The notes beneath the pieces are model-generated. The model was given only the letters and a program-made list of their open reading frames with translations, did not search any database and had not been told where the DNA came from. Position numbers and translations under genes: made by a program. A stretch of DNA of 64,000 bases from Streptomyces malaysiensis subsp. samsunensis (GTDB taxonomy: Bacteria; Actinomycetota; Actinomycetes; Streptomycetales; Streptomycetaceae), in the NCBI RefSeq assembly GCF_024519315.1, contig NZ_JANIIC010000013.1, positions 62,001 through 126,000 on the forward strand. Direction: 5' to 3'. Positions 8,612 to 16,850 of this stretch are shown here, piece after piece; position 1 is the first letter of the stretch, and every line of letters begins with the position of its first letter.

Positions 8612-8962
8612 TCATGGGCGGCCGGGTCCGGCGGGGGCCGCGCTGTCGTGAGCGCCGTCGTCGGCATCGTCGTCGGCATCGTCGCCGGGACCGCCGTCGG
8701 CATCGTCGCCAGGGCTGTCGTCCGTACCGTCGTCGGGGCCGGACTCGGAGCGGATGAGCGCTTCGGCCTGGATCCGTACGACGGCCCGTACCGTGTCCGG
8801 GTCCACCTCCTGGGGCAGCCTCAGCTCCACCGTCACCCGCCGGGCGAGCCCCGCCGTGCTGTCCCCGTCCTCCCCGGTGTCCGTCCCGTCCTCGGTGGCG
8901 TCGCCGCGCAGGCAGCGCCTGAGATAGCCGACGGCGTCCCGCACTCCGCGCTGTACGGCCAT
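8612..8962 (-). CDS. Hypothetical protein with acidic low-complexity tail
   Basis: A 116-residue protein, start ATG at 8960-8962 without a strong ribosome site. Residues ~1-20 are a basic helix (VRDAVGYLRRCLRG), residues ~40-72 a plausible strand-helix unit (RRVTVELRLPQEVDPDTVRAVVRIQ), and the last ~40 residues are an Asp/Gly-rich tract built from short GDDAD-like repeats. The repetitive tail is probably variable between strains. I do not recognise the family. Confidence 0.55.
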   Translation of the reverse strand: MAVQRGVRDAVGYLRRCLRGDATEDGTDTGEDGDSTAGLARRVTVELRLPQEVDPDTVRAVVRIQAEALIRSESGPDDGTDDSPGDDADGGPGDDADDDADDGAHDSAAPAGPGRP

Positions 8963-9052
8963 GTCGGTGGCCGTCGAGACTCACAGCGCATTTCGCCTAT
9001 GACGCGAAAGGCCACTCCGCCGTCTCCGACGCGTGCCCCTGCCCCTCCGCCG

Positions 9053-10099
9053 TCAGCTCCGGTGGCTCGCACGGCGCGGGGGACGGCGCGTGCGGGTCCA
9101 CTCCACCAGTTGCCGGGCGGTCCAGGTGGTGATGACGCGCTCCGTCGGCACCCCGCATTCCACCGCCCGGGCACATCCGCCTGGCTGCCAGTCGAGCTGG
9201 CCGGGCGCGTGGGCGTCGGTGTCGATGGAGAAGAAGGTCCCCGCCCGCACGGCCTCCCGCAGCAGCCGGCGCGGCGGATCCAGCCGCTCCGGACGGCAGT
9301 TGATCTCCACGGCGGTGCCCGCCGCCGCGCAGGCGCCGAAGACCTCCTCATGGTCGAAGGCCGACTCGGGGCGCTTTCCGCCGAGCAGCCGTCCGGTGCA
9401 GTGGCCCAGCACATCGACGCGCGGATCGCTGACGGCGGCCACCATCCGGCGGGTCATGGGACGGGCGTCCATCCGCAGCTTGGAGTGGACCGAGGCCACC
9501 ACCACATCCAGCCGGTCCAGCAGCTCCGGCTCCTGGTCCAGGGAGCCGTCGGGGAGGATGTCCACCTCGATCCCGGTGAGCAGCTGGAACGGGGCGAGCT
9601 TCTCGCGCAGCTCGGCCACTACGTCCAGCTGGGCGCGCAGCCGGTCCGCCGAGAGGCCGCGGGCCACCGTGAGCCGCGGGGAATGGTCGGTGAGCACCGC
9701 CCACTTGTGCCCCAGCCGCGCCGCCGTACGGGCCATCAGCTCGATCGGGGAGCCGCCGTCGGACCAGTCCGAGTGCATATGGCAGTCCCCGCGCAGCGCG
9801 GCGCACAGCTTCGCCGCCTCCTCGTCGGGTTCGTGCCCGTCCTTGGCCGCCTCGGCCTCCAGCCTCGCCAGATACCCGGGCACCTGGTCCTTCAGCGCCT
9901 CCTGGACCACCTGCGAGGTCTTCGGGCCCACCCCTTTGAGCGACCGCAGGGTGCCGTTCGAGGCGCGCCGCTCCACCTCCCCGGGGTCCATACCGGCGAG
10001 CACCGCCTGGGCGGTGCGGAAGGCACGCACCCGGTAGGTCGGCGCCTGGGCGCGCTCCAGGAGAAACGCGATCCGGTCCAGGGCCTGAAGGGGGTCCAT
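9053..10099 (-). CDS. PHP-domain phosphoesterase with N-terminal helix-hairpin-helix
   Basis: A 348-residue protein made of an N-terminal helix-hairpin-helix unit (SLKGVGPKTSQVVQEAL, residues ~53-70), as in family X polymerases, and a PHP domain whose metal ligands are visible in GDCHMHSDWSDG, VLTDHSPRL, IEVDILPDG, VVASVHSKL, VLGHCTG and SIDTDAH. The layout resembles bacterial PolX without the polymerase core. It probably hydrolyses phosphoesters, either DNA ends or a small phosphorylated metabolite. The ATG at 10097-10099 has GAGGTG upstream. It lies 35 bp downstream of the GH65 gene on the same strand. Confidence 0.85.
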   Translation of the reverse strand: MDPLQALDRIAFLLERAQAPTYRVRAFRTAQAVLAGMDPGEVERRASNGTLRSLKGVGPKTSQVVQEALKDQVPGYLARLEAEAAKDGHEPDEEAAKLCAALRGDCHMHSDWSDGGSPIELMARTAARLGHKWAVLTDHSPRLTVARGLSADRLRAQLDVVAELREKLAPFQLLTGIEVDILPDGSLDQEPELLDRLDVVVASVHSKLRMDARPMTRRMVAAVSDPRVDVLGHCTGRLLGGKRPESAFDHEEVFGACAAAGTAVEINCRPERLDPPRRLLREAVRAGTFFSIDTDAHAPGQLDWQPGGCARAVECGVPTERVITTWTARQLVEWTRTRRPPRRASHRS

Positions 10100-10134
10100 C
10101 GGGCGCACCTCGCTGTGTGTGGCGGCCGCGCGCC

Positions 10135-12480
10135 TCAGGCGCGGCGGTTCGGGCGGCGGCCGGGCGGCTGATGGGGTTCGGGGCGTGCCGTCAGCTCGTC
10201 GATGTCGCAGATCTGCGATGTCTTCTCGGAGACGGTGATCGGCCGCCCGTAGTGCCGGATCTCCAAGGGGGCGCCCTCGGCCAGGGAGTAGGTGGCACAG
10301 CGGGGGGTGATCTCCACGCGCAGCTTGCGGCCCAGCACCTGCACGGTGAAGGCGAGCCGGGCCAGCTTCTCGGGCAGCTTGGGCGAGAACTCCAGCCCGC
10401 CGTCGCGCTGCCGCATCCCGCCGAACCCGGCGACCAGGGCGATCCAGGTGCCGGCGAGCGAGGCGATGTGCAGACCGTCGCGGGTGTTGTGCTCCAGATC
10501 CCTCAGGTCCATCAGGGCCGCCTCGCCCAAGTAGTCGTAGGCGAGCCGCAGATGGCCGACCTCGGCGGCCATGACGGCCTGGGCGCATGCGGAGAGGGAG
10601 GAGTCCCGGACCGTCAGCCGTTCGTAGTAGTCGAAGTTGCGGGCCTTCTGCTCCTCGGTGAAGCACTCGCCGCGCAGATACATCGCCAGCACCAGGTCGG
10701 CCTGTTTGACCACCTGTTTGCGGTACATCTCGAAGTACGGGAAGTGGAGCATCAGCGGGTACTGGTCCGGGCGCGTGCCCTGGAAGTCCCACTCCTGGTG
10801 GCCGGTGAAGTCCGTGGACTGCTCATGGACGCCCAGCGACTTGTTGTACGGGACCGACATGGACTCGGCGGCGTCCCGCCAGGCGGCGGACTCCTCGTCG
10901 TCGACGCCCAGTTCGGAGCTCTTCTCCGGGTGGCGTTCGACGATGTCCGCGGCGGCCCGCAGGTTCGACTGGGCCATGAGGTTGGTGTAGACGTTGTCGT
11001 CGGCGATGGCGCTGTACTCGTCGGGGCCGGTCACCCCGTCGATGTGGAAGCGGCCGTGGTGGTCGTGGTGGCCGAGGGAGCGCCACAGCCGGGCGGTCTC
11101 CACCAGCAGTTCCACGGCCGTCTCGCGCTCGAAGTAGTCGTCGCCGGTGGCGGCGACATAGCGCACCACCGCGTCCGCCACATCGGCGTTGACGTGGAAG
11201 GCCGCGGTGCCGGCCGGCCAGTAGGCGGAGCATTCCGAGCCGTCGATGGTGCGCCAGGGGAAGGCGGCGCCGTCGTGGTTCAGCTGCCGGGCCCGGTCCC
11301 GGGCGGCGGGCAGGATGGACTGGCGCCAGCGCAGCGCCTCGGCCACGGACTCGGGGAAGGTGTAGGTGAGCAGGGGCAGTACGAAGGTGTCGGTGTCCCA
11401 GAAGGAGTGGCCGTCGTAGCCGGAGCCGGTGAGGCCCTTGGCGGGGATGGCCCGTTCCTCGGCGCGGGCACCGGCCTGTACGACGTGGAAGAGGGCGAAG
11501 CGCACGGCCTGCTGGATCTCGGCGTCCCCCTCGACCTCGACATCGGCGCGGGACCAGAAGTCCTCCAGCCATTCGCGCTGCTGGTCCACCAGCCCGCGCC
11601 AGCCGGTGCTGGCGGCCCCGGCGAGCGCGGCCTCGACCTGGTCGCGTACGGCGGGCAGCGAGCGGGCGCCGGACCAGCCGTAGGCCACCAGCTTCTCCAG
11701 CCGCAGGACCTGGCCCGGCTCCAGCACCGAGGTGACGGTCAGCCGGGCGACGTCGTCGGCGCTCTCGCTGGCGTGGCGGGTCGGGGGCGGTCCGGTGATC
11801 AGGTGGTCGGCGGCGGCCGCGACCCGCAGCCCGCTGGCGTCGGTGCAGTGGATCAGCCGCAGCCGCTTGTCGTCGGCGGCGTTCTCCTCGGGCTTCAGCG
11901 GGGACTCCAGAGCCTCGGCCACCCGGGGGTCGCCGGCGCGCTCGGGAAGCTGCTCGTTGGCGACCAGTTCGGACTGGACGACGACGCGGATCCTGGCGTC
12001 GAGCGCCTCCACCTCGTAGGCGATGGCGGCGATGGCCCGCTGGGTGAGGGAGACCAGCCGGGTGGAGCGGACCCGCACACCGATACCGGAGGGGGAGGTC
12101 CATTCGCAGGTGCGGTGCAGCAGTCCGCCGCGCAGATCGAGCACGCGCTCATGGGAGCGCAGCCGTCCGTAGCGCAGATCGAAGGGCTCGTCGTCCACCA
12201 GCAGCCGGATGATCTTGCCATTGGTGATGTTGATCATGGTCTGGCCGGCCTCGGGGTAGCCGTATCCGGCCTCGGCGTAAGGCAGGGGACGCCGTTCGTA
12301 CACACCGTTGAGATAGGAGCCGGGGAGCCCGTGGGGCTCCCCCTCGTCGAGATTGGCGCGCCAGCCGACATGCCCGTTGGAGAGCGCGAAGACCGATTCG
12401 CTCTGGGGCAGCAGATCGAGCCGGAGATCGGTCTCCCGCAGCGCCCAGGGGTCGACGGCGTACGAGGCATCGGTGATCAC
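10135..12480 (-). CDS. GH65 disaccharide phosphorylase
   Basis: A 781-residue glycoside hydrolase family 65 enzyme, which cleaves an alpha-glucobiose (maltose, trehalose or kojibiose type) with phosphate to give beta-glucose 1-phosphate. It has the N-terminal beta-sandwich, the GYDGHSFWDTDTF motif (~355-367) and the general-acid loop GPDEYS with Glu488, then the VVKQADLVL phosphate-side segment. The GTG start overlaps the stop of the beta-phosphoglucomutase gene by 4 bp, so the product would pass directly to that enzyme. Which disaccharide is used cannot be read by eye. No signal peptide; cytosolic. Confidence 0.9.
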   Translation of the reverse strand: MITDASYAVDPWALRETDLRLDLLPQSESVFALSNGHVGWRANLDEGEPHGLPGSYLNGVYERRPLPYAEAGYGYPEAGQTMINITNGKIIRLLVDDEPFDLRYGRLRSHERVLDLRGGLLHRTCEWTSPSGIGVRVRSTRLVSLTQRAIAAIAYEVEALDARIRVVVQSELVANEQLPERAGDPRVAEALESPLKPEENAADDKRLRLIHCTDASGLRVAAAADHLITGPPPTRHASESADDVARLTVTSVLEPGQVLRLEKLVAYGWSGARSLPAVRDQVEAALAGAASTGWRGLVDQQREWLEDFWSRADVEVEGDAEIQQAVRFALFHVVQAGARAEERAIPAKGLTGSGYDGHSFWDTDTFVLPLLTYTFPESVAEALRWRQSILPAARDRARQLNHDGAAFPWRTIDGSECSAYWPAGTAAFHVNADVADAVVRYVAATGDDYFERETAVELLVETARLWRSLGHHDHHGRFHIDGVTGPDEYSAIADDNVYTNLMAQSNLRAAADIVERHPEKSSELGVDDEESAAWRDAAESMSVPYNKSLGVHEQSTDFTGHQEWDFQGTRPDQYPLMLHFPYFEMYRKQVVKQADLVLAMYLRGECFTEEQKARNFDYYERLTVRDSSLSACAQAVMAAEVGHLRLAYDYLGEAALMDLRDLEHNTRDGLHIASLAGTWIALVAGFGGMRQRDGGLEFSPKLPEKLARLAFTVQVLGRKLRVEITPRCATYSLAEGAPLEIRHYGRPITVSEKTSQICDIDELTARPEPHQPPGRRPNRRA

Positions 12481-13220
12481 GAATCGTCCTCCAGCAGCTC
12501 GGCGAGATCCTCGACCACGATGTCGGCGCCGTGTGCGCGCAGCGCGTCGGCCTGCCCCACGCGGTCCACGCCGACGACACAGCCGAAGTGCCCGGAGCGG
12601 CCGGCCTCCATGCCGGCCAGGGCGTCCTCGAAGACGGCGGCGGCCTCGGGCCCGGTGTCCAGCTCCCGTCCGGCCTCCAGGAAGGTGTCCGGGTGCGGTT
12701 TGCCGGGCAGCTTGCGCTCGGCGGCGACCACACCGTCGATCCGCACCTCGAAGAGGTCCTCGATACCGGCGGCGATCAGCACATCGCGGCAGTTGGCGCT
12801 GGAGGAGACGACCGCGGTCCGCAGCCCCTCGGCGCGTACGGCGGCCACGAAGCGCACCGACCCCGGGTACGCCTCGACTCCCTCCTTGCGGATCTTCTCC
12901 AGGACCAGGATGTTCTTACGGTTGCCCAGGCCGTACACGGTGTCCTTGTCGGGCGGGTCGTCCGGCTCGCCGTCGGGGAGGTCGATGCCCCGGGAGGCCA
13001 GGAAGGTGCGCACCCCGTCGGCGCGTGGACGGCCGTCCACGTACTCGTCGTAGTCGCGGGCCGAGTCGAAGGGACGGAAGGAGGCGCCGTCGCGCCGCCG
13101 CAGGAACTCGTCGAACATCTGCTTCCACGCCGCCGCGTGCACCACCGCGGTCCGGGTCAGCACACCATCGAGGTCGAAAAGGCAGGCCCGCACGCCGTCG
13201 GGCAGGCAGAGCTTGGTCAT
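12477..13220 (-). CDS. pgmB: Beta-phosphoglucomutase, HAD superfamily
   Basis: A 247-residue HAD-fold enzyme. The nucleophile loop is FDLDGVLT, motif II SSSANC, motif III Lys in ERKLPGKPHPD and motif IV VFEDALAGMEAG. These fit beta-phosphoglucomutase, converting beta-glucose 1-phosphate to glucose 6-phosphate. It is the first gene of a coupled pair with the GH65 phosphorylase, a known catabolic pairing. The ATG at 13218-13220 borders a degenerate repeat tract, so the promoter must lie in or beyond that tract. Confidence in the exact reaction comes mainly from the operon. Confidence 0.88.
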   Translation of the reverse strand: MTKLCLPDGVRACLFDLDGVLTRTAVVHAAAWKQMFDEFLRRRDGASFRPFDSARDYDEYVDGRPRADGVRTFLASRGIDLPDGEPDDPPDKDTVYGLGNRKNILVLEKIRKEGVEAYPGSVRFVAAVRAEGLRTAVVSSSANCRDVLIAAGIEDLFEVRIDGVVAAERKLPGKPHPDTFLEAGRELDTGPEAAAVFEDALAGMEAGRSGHFGCVVGVDRVGQADALRAHGADIVVEDLAELLEDDS

Positions 13221-13295
13221 GGCCCCCGATTCCCCCGGGAACGCCGGAGTATGCGGCCCATGGGGACGGGATCCGGACCTTCCGCCACTCGGCGC

Positions 13296-13690
13296 GGCAG
13301 GACGGTCACGCAGCGCCGGACGGCGGCAACCGAGCTCGGCGGCGCGGCCACCCGGCCCGGCACGACGGTCACTCGGCGCCGGACAACGGCAACCCGCCCC
13401 GGCACGACGGCCACCCGGCGGCGCCATACGGCGGCCACCCCGCGCGGCACAGCGGCCACCCGGCTCTACACGGCGGCCACTCGGCAGCGTCGCAACCGCG
13501 ACCACCCGACTCGGCACGACGGTCACTCGGCGCCGGACAACGGCAACCTGGCCCGGCACGACGGCCACCCGGCGGCACCGCACGACGGCCACCCCGCACG
13601 GCACCACGACCACCCGGCGTCGCACCGCGGCCACCCCGCGCCGCGCCGCGACCGCCCGCGCGGCACCGGGGGGCCACCTCGCGCCGCGTG
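13296..13690. repeat. Degenerate tandem-repeat intergenic tract
   Basis: The 478 bp between the phosphoglucomutase and oxidoreductase starts are mostly imperfect copies of a Cys/His-codon-like unit around the words cacgacggccacccggc and cggacaacggcaac. A ~60-bp block at 13359 recurs almost unchanged at 13513 (154 bp apart), and a more diverged copy begins at 13296. The repetition keeps several frames open on both strands, but none has a start with a ribosome site or a recognisable protein, so I treat it as non-coding. It occupies the place where the phosphoglucomutase promoter should be. Confidence 0.75.
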
Positions 13691-13698
13691 GTGGTCGC

Positions 13699-14598
13699 TC
13701 AGCGCGGGGTGACGGTGTGCCCCTCGTGGCGGGAGCGGTCGGCGGCCTCCAGAACGGCGACGACCTCGCGGGCGAACCGTACGTCGCAGGGGTCGGGCGC
13801 GCCGCCGTCGCGGGCGCCGCTCAGCAGCCGGTCGACGGCCGTGGCGAAGGCCGCCACCGCGGTGGTCCCCGCCTCGGGGACCACCGCGATCCCGCGCTCG
13901 CCGTAGAAGTCGCAGGAGAAGCCCTGGGCGGCGGGCCGGGCGTCGAGGGTGAGGGCGAGCGTGCCGATGGCGCCGGACTGGTGGCGCAGCAGCACATGCG
14001 CGGCGCCGCGCGGCCCGTCGAGGGCGGTGACCTCGGCCACCGGGCCGAGGACCGGGAGCAGGACGGACAGGGAGTGCGGGCCGACGTCCCACAGTCCGCC
14101 GCGCTCCCGCCGCCAGCGGGATTCGCCGTAGCGGCCGCCGGGCTGGAAGATCGAGGCGAAGGCGGTGGCACGGCCGCCGTCCCAGCCGCCGGCCGCCGCG
14201 GTCTCCTCGATGAAGGTCTCGACGGGTGCCGCGAAGCGGTTGGTGAAGAACACGACCGAGGCCAGCGCGCGCTCGTCCACGGCGCGCACGATCCGGTCGG
14301 CCTCCTCGGTGGTGAACGCGAGCGGCTTGTCCAGGAGCAGATGGCGCCCGGCCAGCGCGGCCCGCTCGGCGAGGCCGCTCTGGATGTCCGGCGGGAGGGC
14401 GATGGCGACCGCGTCCACGTCGGCGATCAGCGCGTCGGCGTCCGGGTAGGCGCGGGTGCCCCAGCGGTCCGCCAGCGCCTTCGCCTTCTCCGGATCGCGC
14501 CCCCAGATCCCGGCCAGTTCGGCCACGGGGTGGGCGGCGAGCGCCGCCGCGTGGGTCTCGGCCGCCCAGTGTCCGGTGCCCAGCACTCCGAACCGCAC
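13699..14598 (-). CDS. Gfo/Idh/MocA-family oxidoreductase
   Basis: A 299-residue NAD(P)-dependent sugar oxidoreductase. The Rossmann motif FGVLGTGHWA opens the protein, HLLLDKPLAFT is the conserved Lys-Pro active-site motif (~residues 88-98), and WDVGPHSLSVLLPVLG carries the catalytic His region. The GTG start at 14596-14598 follows GGAGGGGGA. It ends next to the repeat tract and is divergent from a lipoprotein gene. It likely oxidises or reduces a sugar or cyclitol, which fits the sugar-phosphorolysis operon next to it, but the substrate is not known. Confidence 0.88.
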   Translation of the reverse strand: MRFGVLGTGHWAAETHAAALAAHPVAELAGIWGRDPEKAKALADRWGTRAYPDADALIADVDAVAIALPPDIQSGLAERAALAGRHLLLDKPLAFTTEEADRIVRAVDERALASVVFFTNRFAAPVETFIEETAAAGGWDGGRATAFASIFQPGGRYGESRWRRERGGLWDVGPHSLSVLLPVLGPVAEVTALDGPRGAAHVLLRHQSGAIGTLALTLDARPAAQGFSCDFYGERGIAVVPEAGTTAVAAFATAVDRLLSGARDGGAPDPCDVRFAREVVAVLEAADRSRHEGHTVTPR

Positions 14599-14943
14599 TG
14601 TCCGTCCCCCTCCGCACGGAGCCCCGGGGTGTTCCCCGGGCGTCGGCGGCGATCCTACGCCCGTACGGCCCGGCCGCTCAGGCCCGGTGGACGGATCTTC
14701 GCGCCCGTGACATCGGCGGCCGAGGCCGCGGGGCCGACGGCGTCCGGCGCGGGGCGCACACAACCCAGCGGGTCCTGGCAGCGCGGGCCCGTGAAGATCC
14801 GCTGGACGGGGCCGATGGTGGTGTCCTCCTCCCCCGCTCGGCCGCGGGCGGATGCCGGTGGGCCGGGGCGGTGCCAGGGTGAGGCCACGGCCGGCCGCGG
14901 TGCGGGTGCCGGCCGATGCCCACCCTCACCGCTGGAGGACCCC
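14599..14943. other. 345-bp divergent intergenic region, no gene seen
   Basis: This gap must hold the promoters of the oxidoreductase (left) and the propeller lipoprotein (right). I see no convincing -10/-35 pair, RNA gene or terminator. Minus-strand frames are open through part of it, but they lack a start with a ribosome site and resemble no family I know. Confidence 0.5.
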
Positions 14944-16194
14944 GTGGCCCGTGGCTCGTCCCGCCCCCTCTCCAGCGCGTACCGGCGGCGCGCCACGGTC
15001 CGGGCCGCGGTGGCCCTGCTGCTGTGCGGGGCCGTGGTGCCGGCCTGCGCCTCCTCCAGCGAGCACAAGCCCGGCGGGGCGGAGTCGGCGGCGGCGCGGG
15101 AGAGCGCTCTGAAGGCGTCGGCCGCGGCGAAGAGGAAGGCCGAGAAGAAGGCCGAGCAGGCCCGGTTGCTGCCGGGGATGCCGCCTCCGCTGGACCCGCA
15201 TGACCTCTACGCGGCCGACCGGCCGGGGATGCTGTCCCGGACGGTGAAGGACTATCCGTCACGGGTGTATGTGCCCAATACGCTCTCGGACACGGTGAGC
15301 GTGATCGATCCGAAGAAGTTCAAGGTCATCCGCACCATCCAGGTGGGCCATCAGCCGCAGCACGTGGTGCCCTCGTGGGATCTGAAGACGCTGTGGATCA
15401 ACAACGATCTGGGCAACTCCCTCACCCCCATCAACCCCGCCAACGGGCGGGTCGGCCGCCCGGTGGCGGTGCATGACCCGTACAACCTCTACTTCACCCC
15501 GGACGGCAAGTACGCCGTGGTGATGGCCTCCAAGGACCGGGCGCTGGTCTTCCGGGACGCCCACAGCATGAAGGTGGTCAAGTCGGTGCCGGCCAACTGC
15601 TACGGCGTCAACCACGCCGACTTCTCGCCCGACGGGCGCTACTTCATCGTCTCGTGCGAGTTCTCCGGTGAGCTGCTGAAGGTGGACACGGCGAGGAAGA
15701 AGGTGGTCGCCAAGCAGCGGCTGCCGATCGCCGGGGCCATGCCGCAGGACGTCAAGATCTCGCCCAACGGCAAGACGTGGTACATCGCCGACATGGTGGC
15801 GAACGGGCTGTGGGTGCTCAACGGCGACACCTTCGGCAAACCGCGGCTGCTGCCCACCGGCAAGGGCACGCACGGCCTCTACGTCAGCCGCGACTCCCGT
15901 TCGATGTACGTCTCCAACCGCGGTGAGGGCACCATCTCGGTGCTGTCCTTCAAGACCGGCAAGGTGACGCGGAAGTGGCGGCTCCCCGGCGGCGGCAGCC
16001 CCGACATGGGCGGGGTGTCCGACGACGGCAAGGTGCTGTGGCTCTCGGGCCGGTACAACGCCGAGGTCTACGCGATCGACACCCACAGCGGCCGGCTGCG
16101 CGCCCGGATCCCGGTCGGTGGCGGCCCGCACGGGCTCGCGGTCTACCCCCAGCCCGGCCGCTACTCCCTCGGGCACACCGGAATCTTCCGCTGA
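14944..16194 (+). CDS. Secreted beta-propeller (YVTN-type) lipoprotein
   Basis: A 416-residue protein. The GTG start follows GCTGGAGGAC. A basic N-terminus and hydrophobic stretch end in VVPAC, a plausible lipobox, so the mature protein is likely membrane-anchored outside the cell. A Lys/Ala-rich linker (AAAKRKAEKKAEQ) leads into a seven-bladed-type propeller: repeats such as YVPNTLSDTVSVIDPKKFKVIRTI, ALVFRDAHSMKVVKSV and YVSNRGEGTISVLSFKTGKV. Such repeats bind partners or act in surface structures; a catalytic role is not evident. Confidence 0.85.
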   Translation: MARGSSRPLSSAYRRRATVRAAVALLLCGAVVPACASSSEHKPGGAESAAARESALKASAAAKRKAEKKAEQARLLPGMPPPLDPHDLYAADRPGMLSRTVKDYPSRVYVPNTLSDTVSVIDPKKFKVIRTIQVGHQPQHVVPSWDLKTLWINNDLGNSLTPINPANGRVGRPVAVHDPYNLYFTPDGKYAVVMASKDRALVFRDAHSMKVVKSVPANCYGVNHADFSPDGRYFIVSCEFSGELLKVDTARKKVVAKQRLPIAGAMPQDVKISPNGKTWYIADMVANGLWVLNGDTFGKPRLLPTGKGTHGLYVSRDSRSMYVSNRGEGTISVLSFKTGKVTRKWRLPGGGSPDMGGVSDDGKVLWLSGRYNAEVYAIDTHSGRLRARIPVGGGPHGLAVYPQPGRYSLGHTGIFR

Positions 16195-16242
16195 GGCGAT
16201 GGCGGCCATGGGCGCCCATGCGCGACGGCCACCTGCATAGCC

Positions 16243-16258
16243 TGCCTATATAGAGGCA
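16243..16258. promoter_or_regulatory. Inverted repeat upstream of MarR gene
   Basis: A perfect tgcct-atatag-aggca repeat lies 16 bp before the MarR start in an unusually A/T-rich patch that probably also contains the promoter. MarR proteins usually bind such 16-20 bp palindromes and repress their own gene; this site is a good candidate. Confidence 0.6.
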
Positions 16259-16274
16259 TGATATAAAACTAGAT

Positions 16275-16778
16275 GTGGAATACACTCAGCAGTCCGGACC
16301 CCGGGAACCCGACACCCCCGCGGCCCGTGAAGAGGTCGCGGAGGCGCTGGAGCAGCTGGCGTTCCTCGCGGTGCGCCATCTGACCAACCGGGACATCAGC
16401 TTCACCGCGGCCTCGACCCTCGGCCGGCTCAGCCGGGAGGGCCCGTCCCGGCTGACGGCCCTGGCCTCCGACGAGGGTGTCACCCAGCCCTCGATGACCC
16501 AGCTGATCCAGCGGCTTGAGCGGCAGGGTCTGGTGACCCGGGTCGACGATCCGCACGACGGGCGGGTGGTGCTGGTGGCGATCACCGACAGCGGGCGGGA
16601 GCTGCTCGCCGAGCGGCGCCGCGGCCGTACGGACCGGCTCGCCGAACTGCTGGCCACCCTCTCCCCCGAGGACGAACAGGCACTCGCCACCGCCGTCCGC
16701 GCCGCCACCCCCGCCTTCCAGCGGCTGGTCGAGAACGCGGCACGGGCGCGGAAGGCCCCGGGGACCACCGCTTCCTGA
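16275..16778 (+). CDS. MarR-family regulator
   Basis: A 167-residue winged-helix protein. The recognition part is TALASDEGVTQPSMTQLIQRLERQGLV, followed by the wing DDPHDGRVVLVAIT, both classic for MarR. The GTG at 16275 is used here; an ATG at 16273 is out of frame. It precedes an MFS exporter by 72 bp on the same strand, the usual pairing in which a phenolic or drug-like ligand lifts repression of the pump. Confidence 0.9.
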   Translation: MEYTQQSGPREPDTPAAREEVAEALEQLAFLAVRHLTNRDISFTAASTLGRLSREGPSRLTALASDEGVTQPSMTQLIQRLERQGLVTRVDDPHDGRVVLVAITDSGRELLAERRRGRTDRLAELLATLSPEDEQALATAVRAATPAFQRLVENAARARKAPGTTAS

Positions 16779-16850
16779 ATCAACCGGCACCCTGCCGCGC
16801 CACGGCTCGCCATGTCGTCACGGCTCGGGCCCTGAACCACGGAGCATCAT

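Noticed and set aside
13296..13690. CRISPR array
   Set aside because: Repeats are imperfect, of unequal spacing, and there are no cas genes in the window.
12353..13906. Long overlapping open frames on both strands through the repeat tract upstream of the phosphoglucomutase gene
   Set aside because: The repeats contain few stop triplets, so several frames stay open. None has a ribosome site, start or recognisable domain.
14655..14829. Minus-strand open frame in the divergent intergenic gap
   Set aside because: No start codon with a ribosome site and no family resemblance; likely chance.
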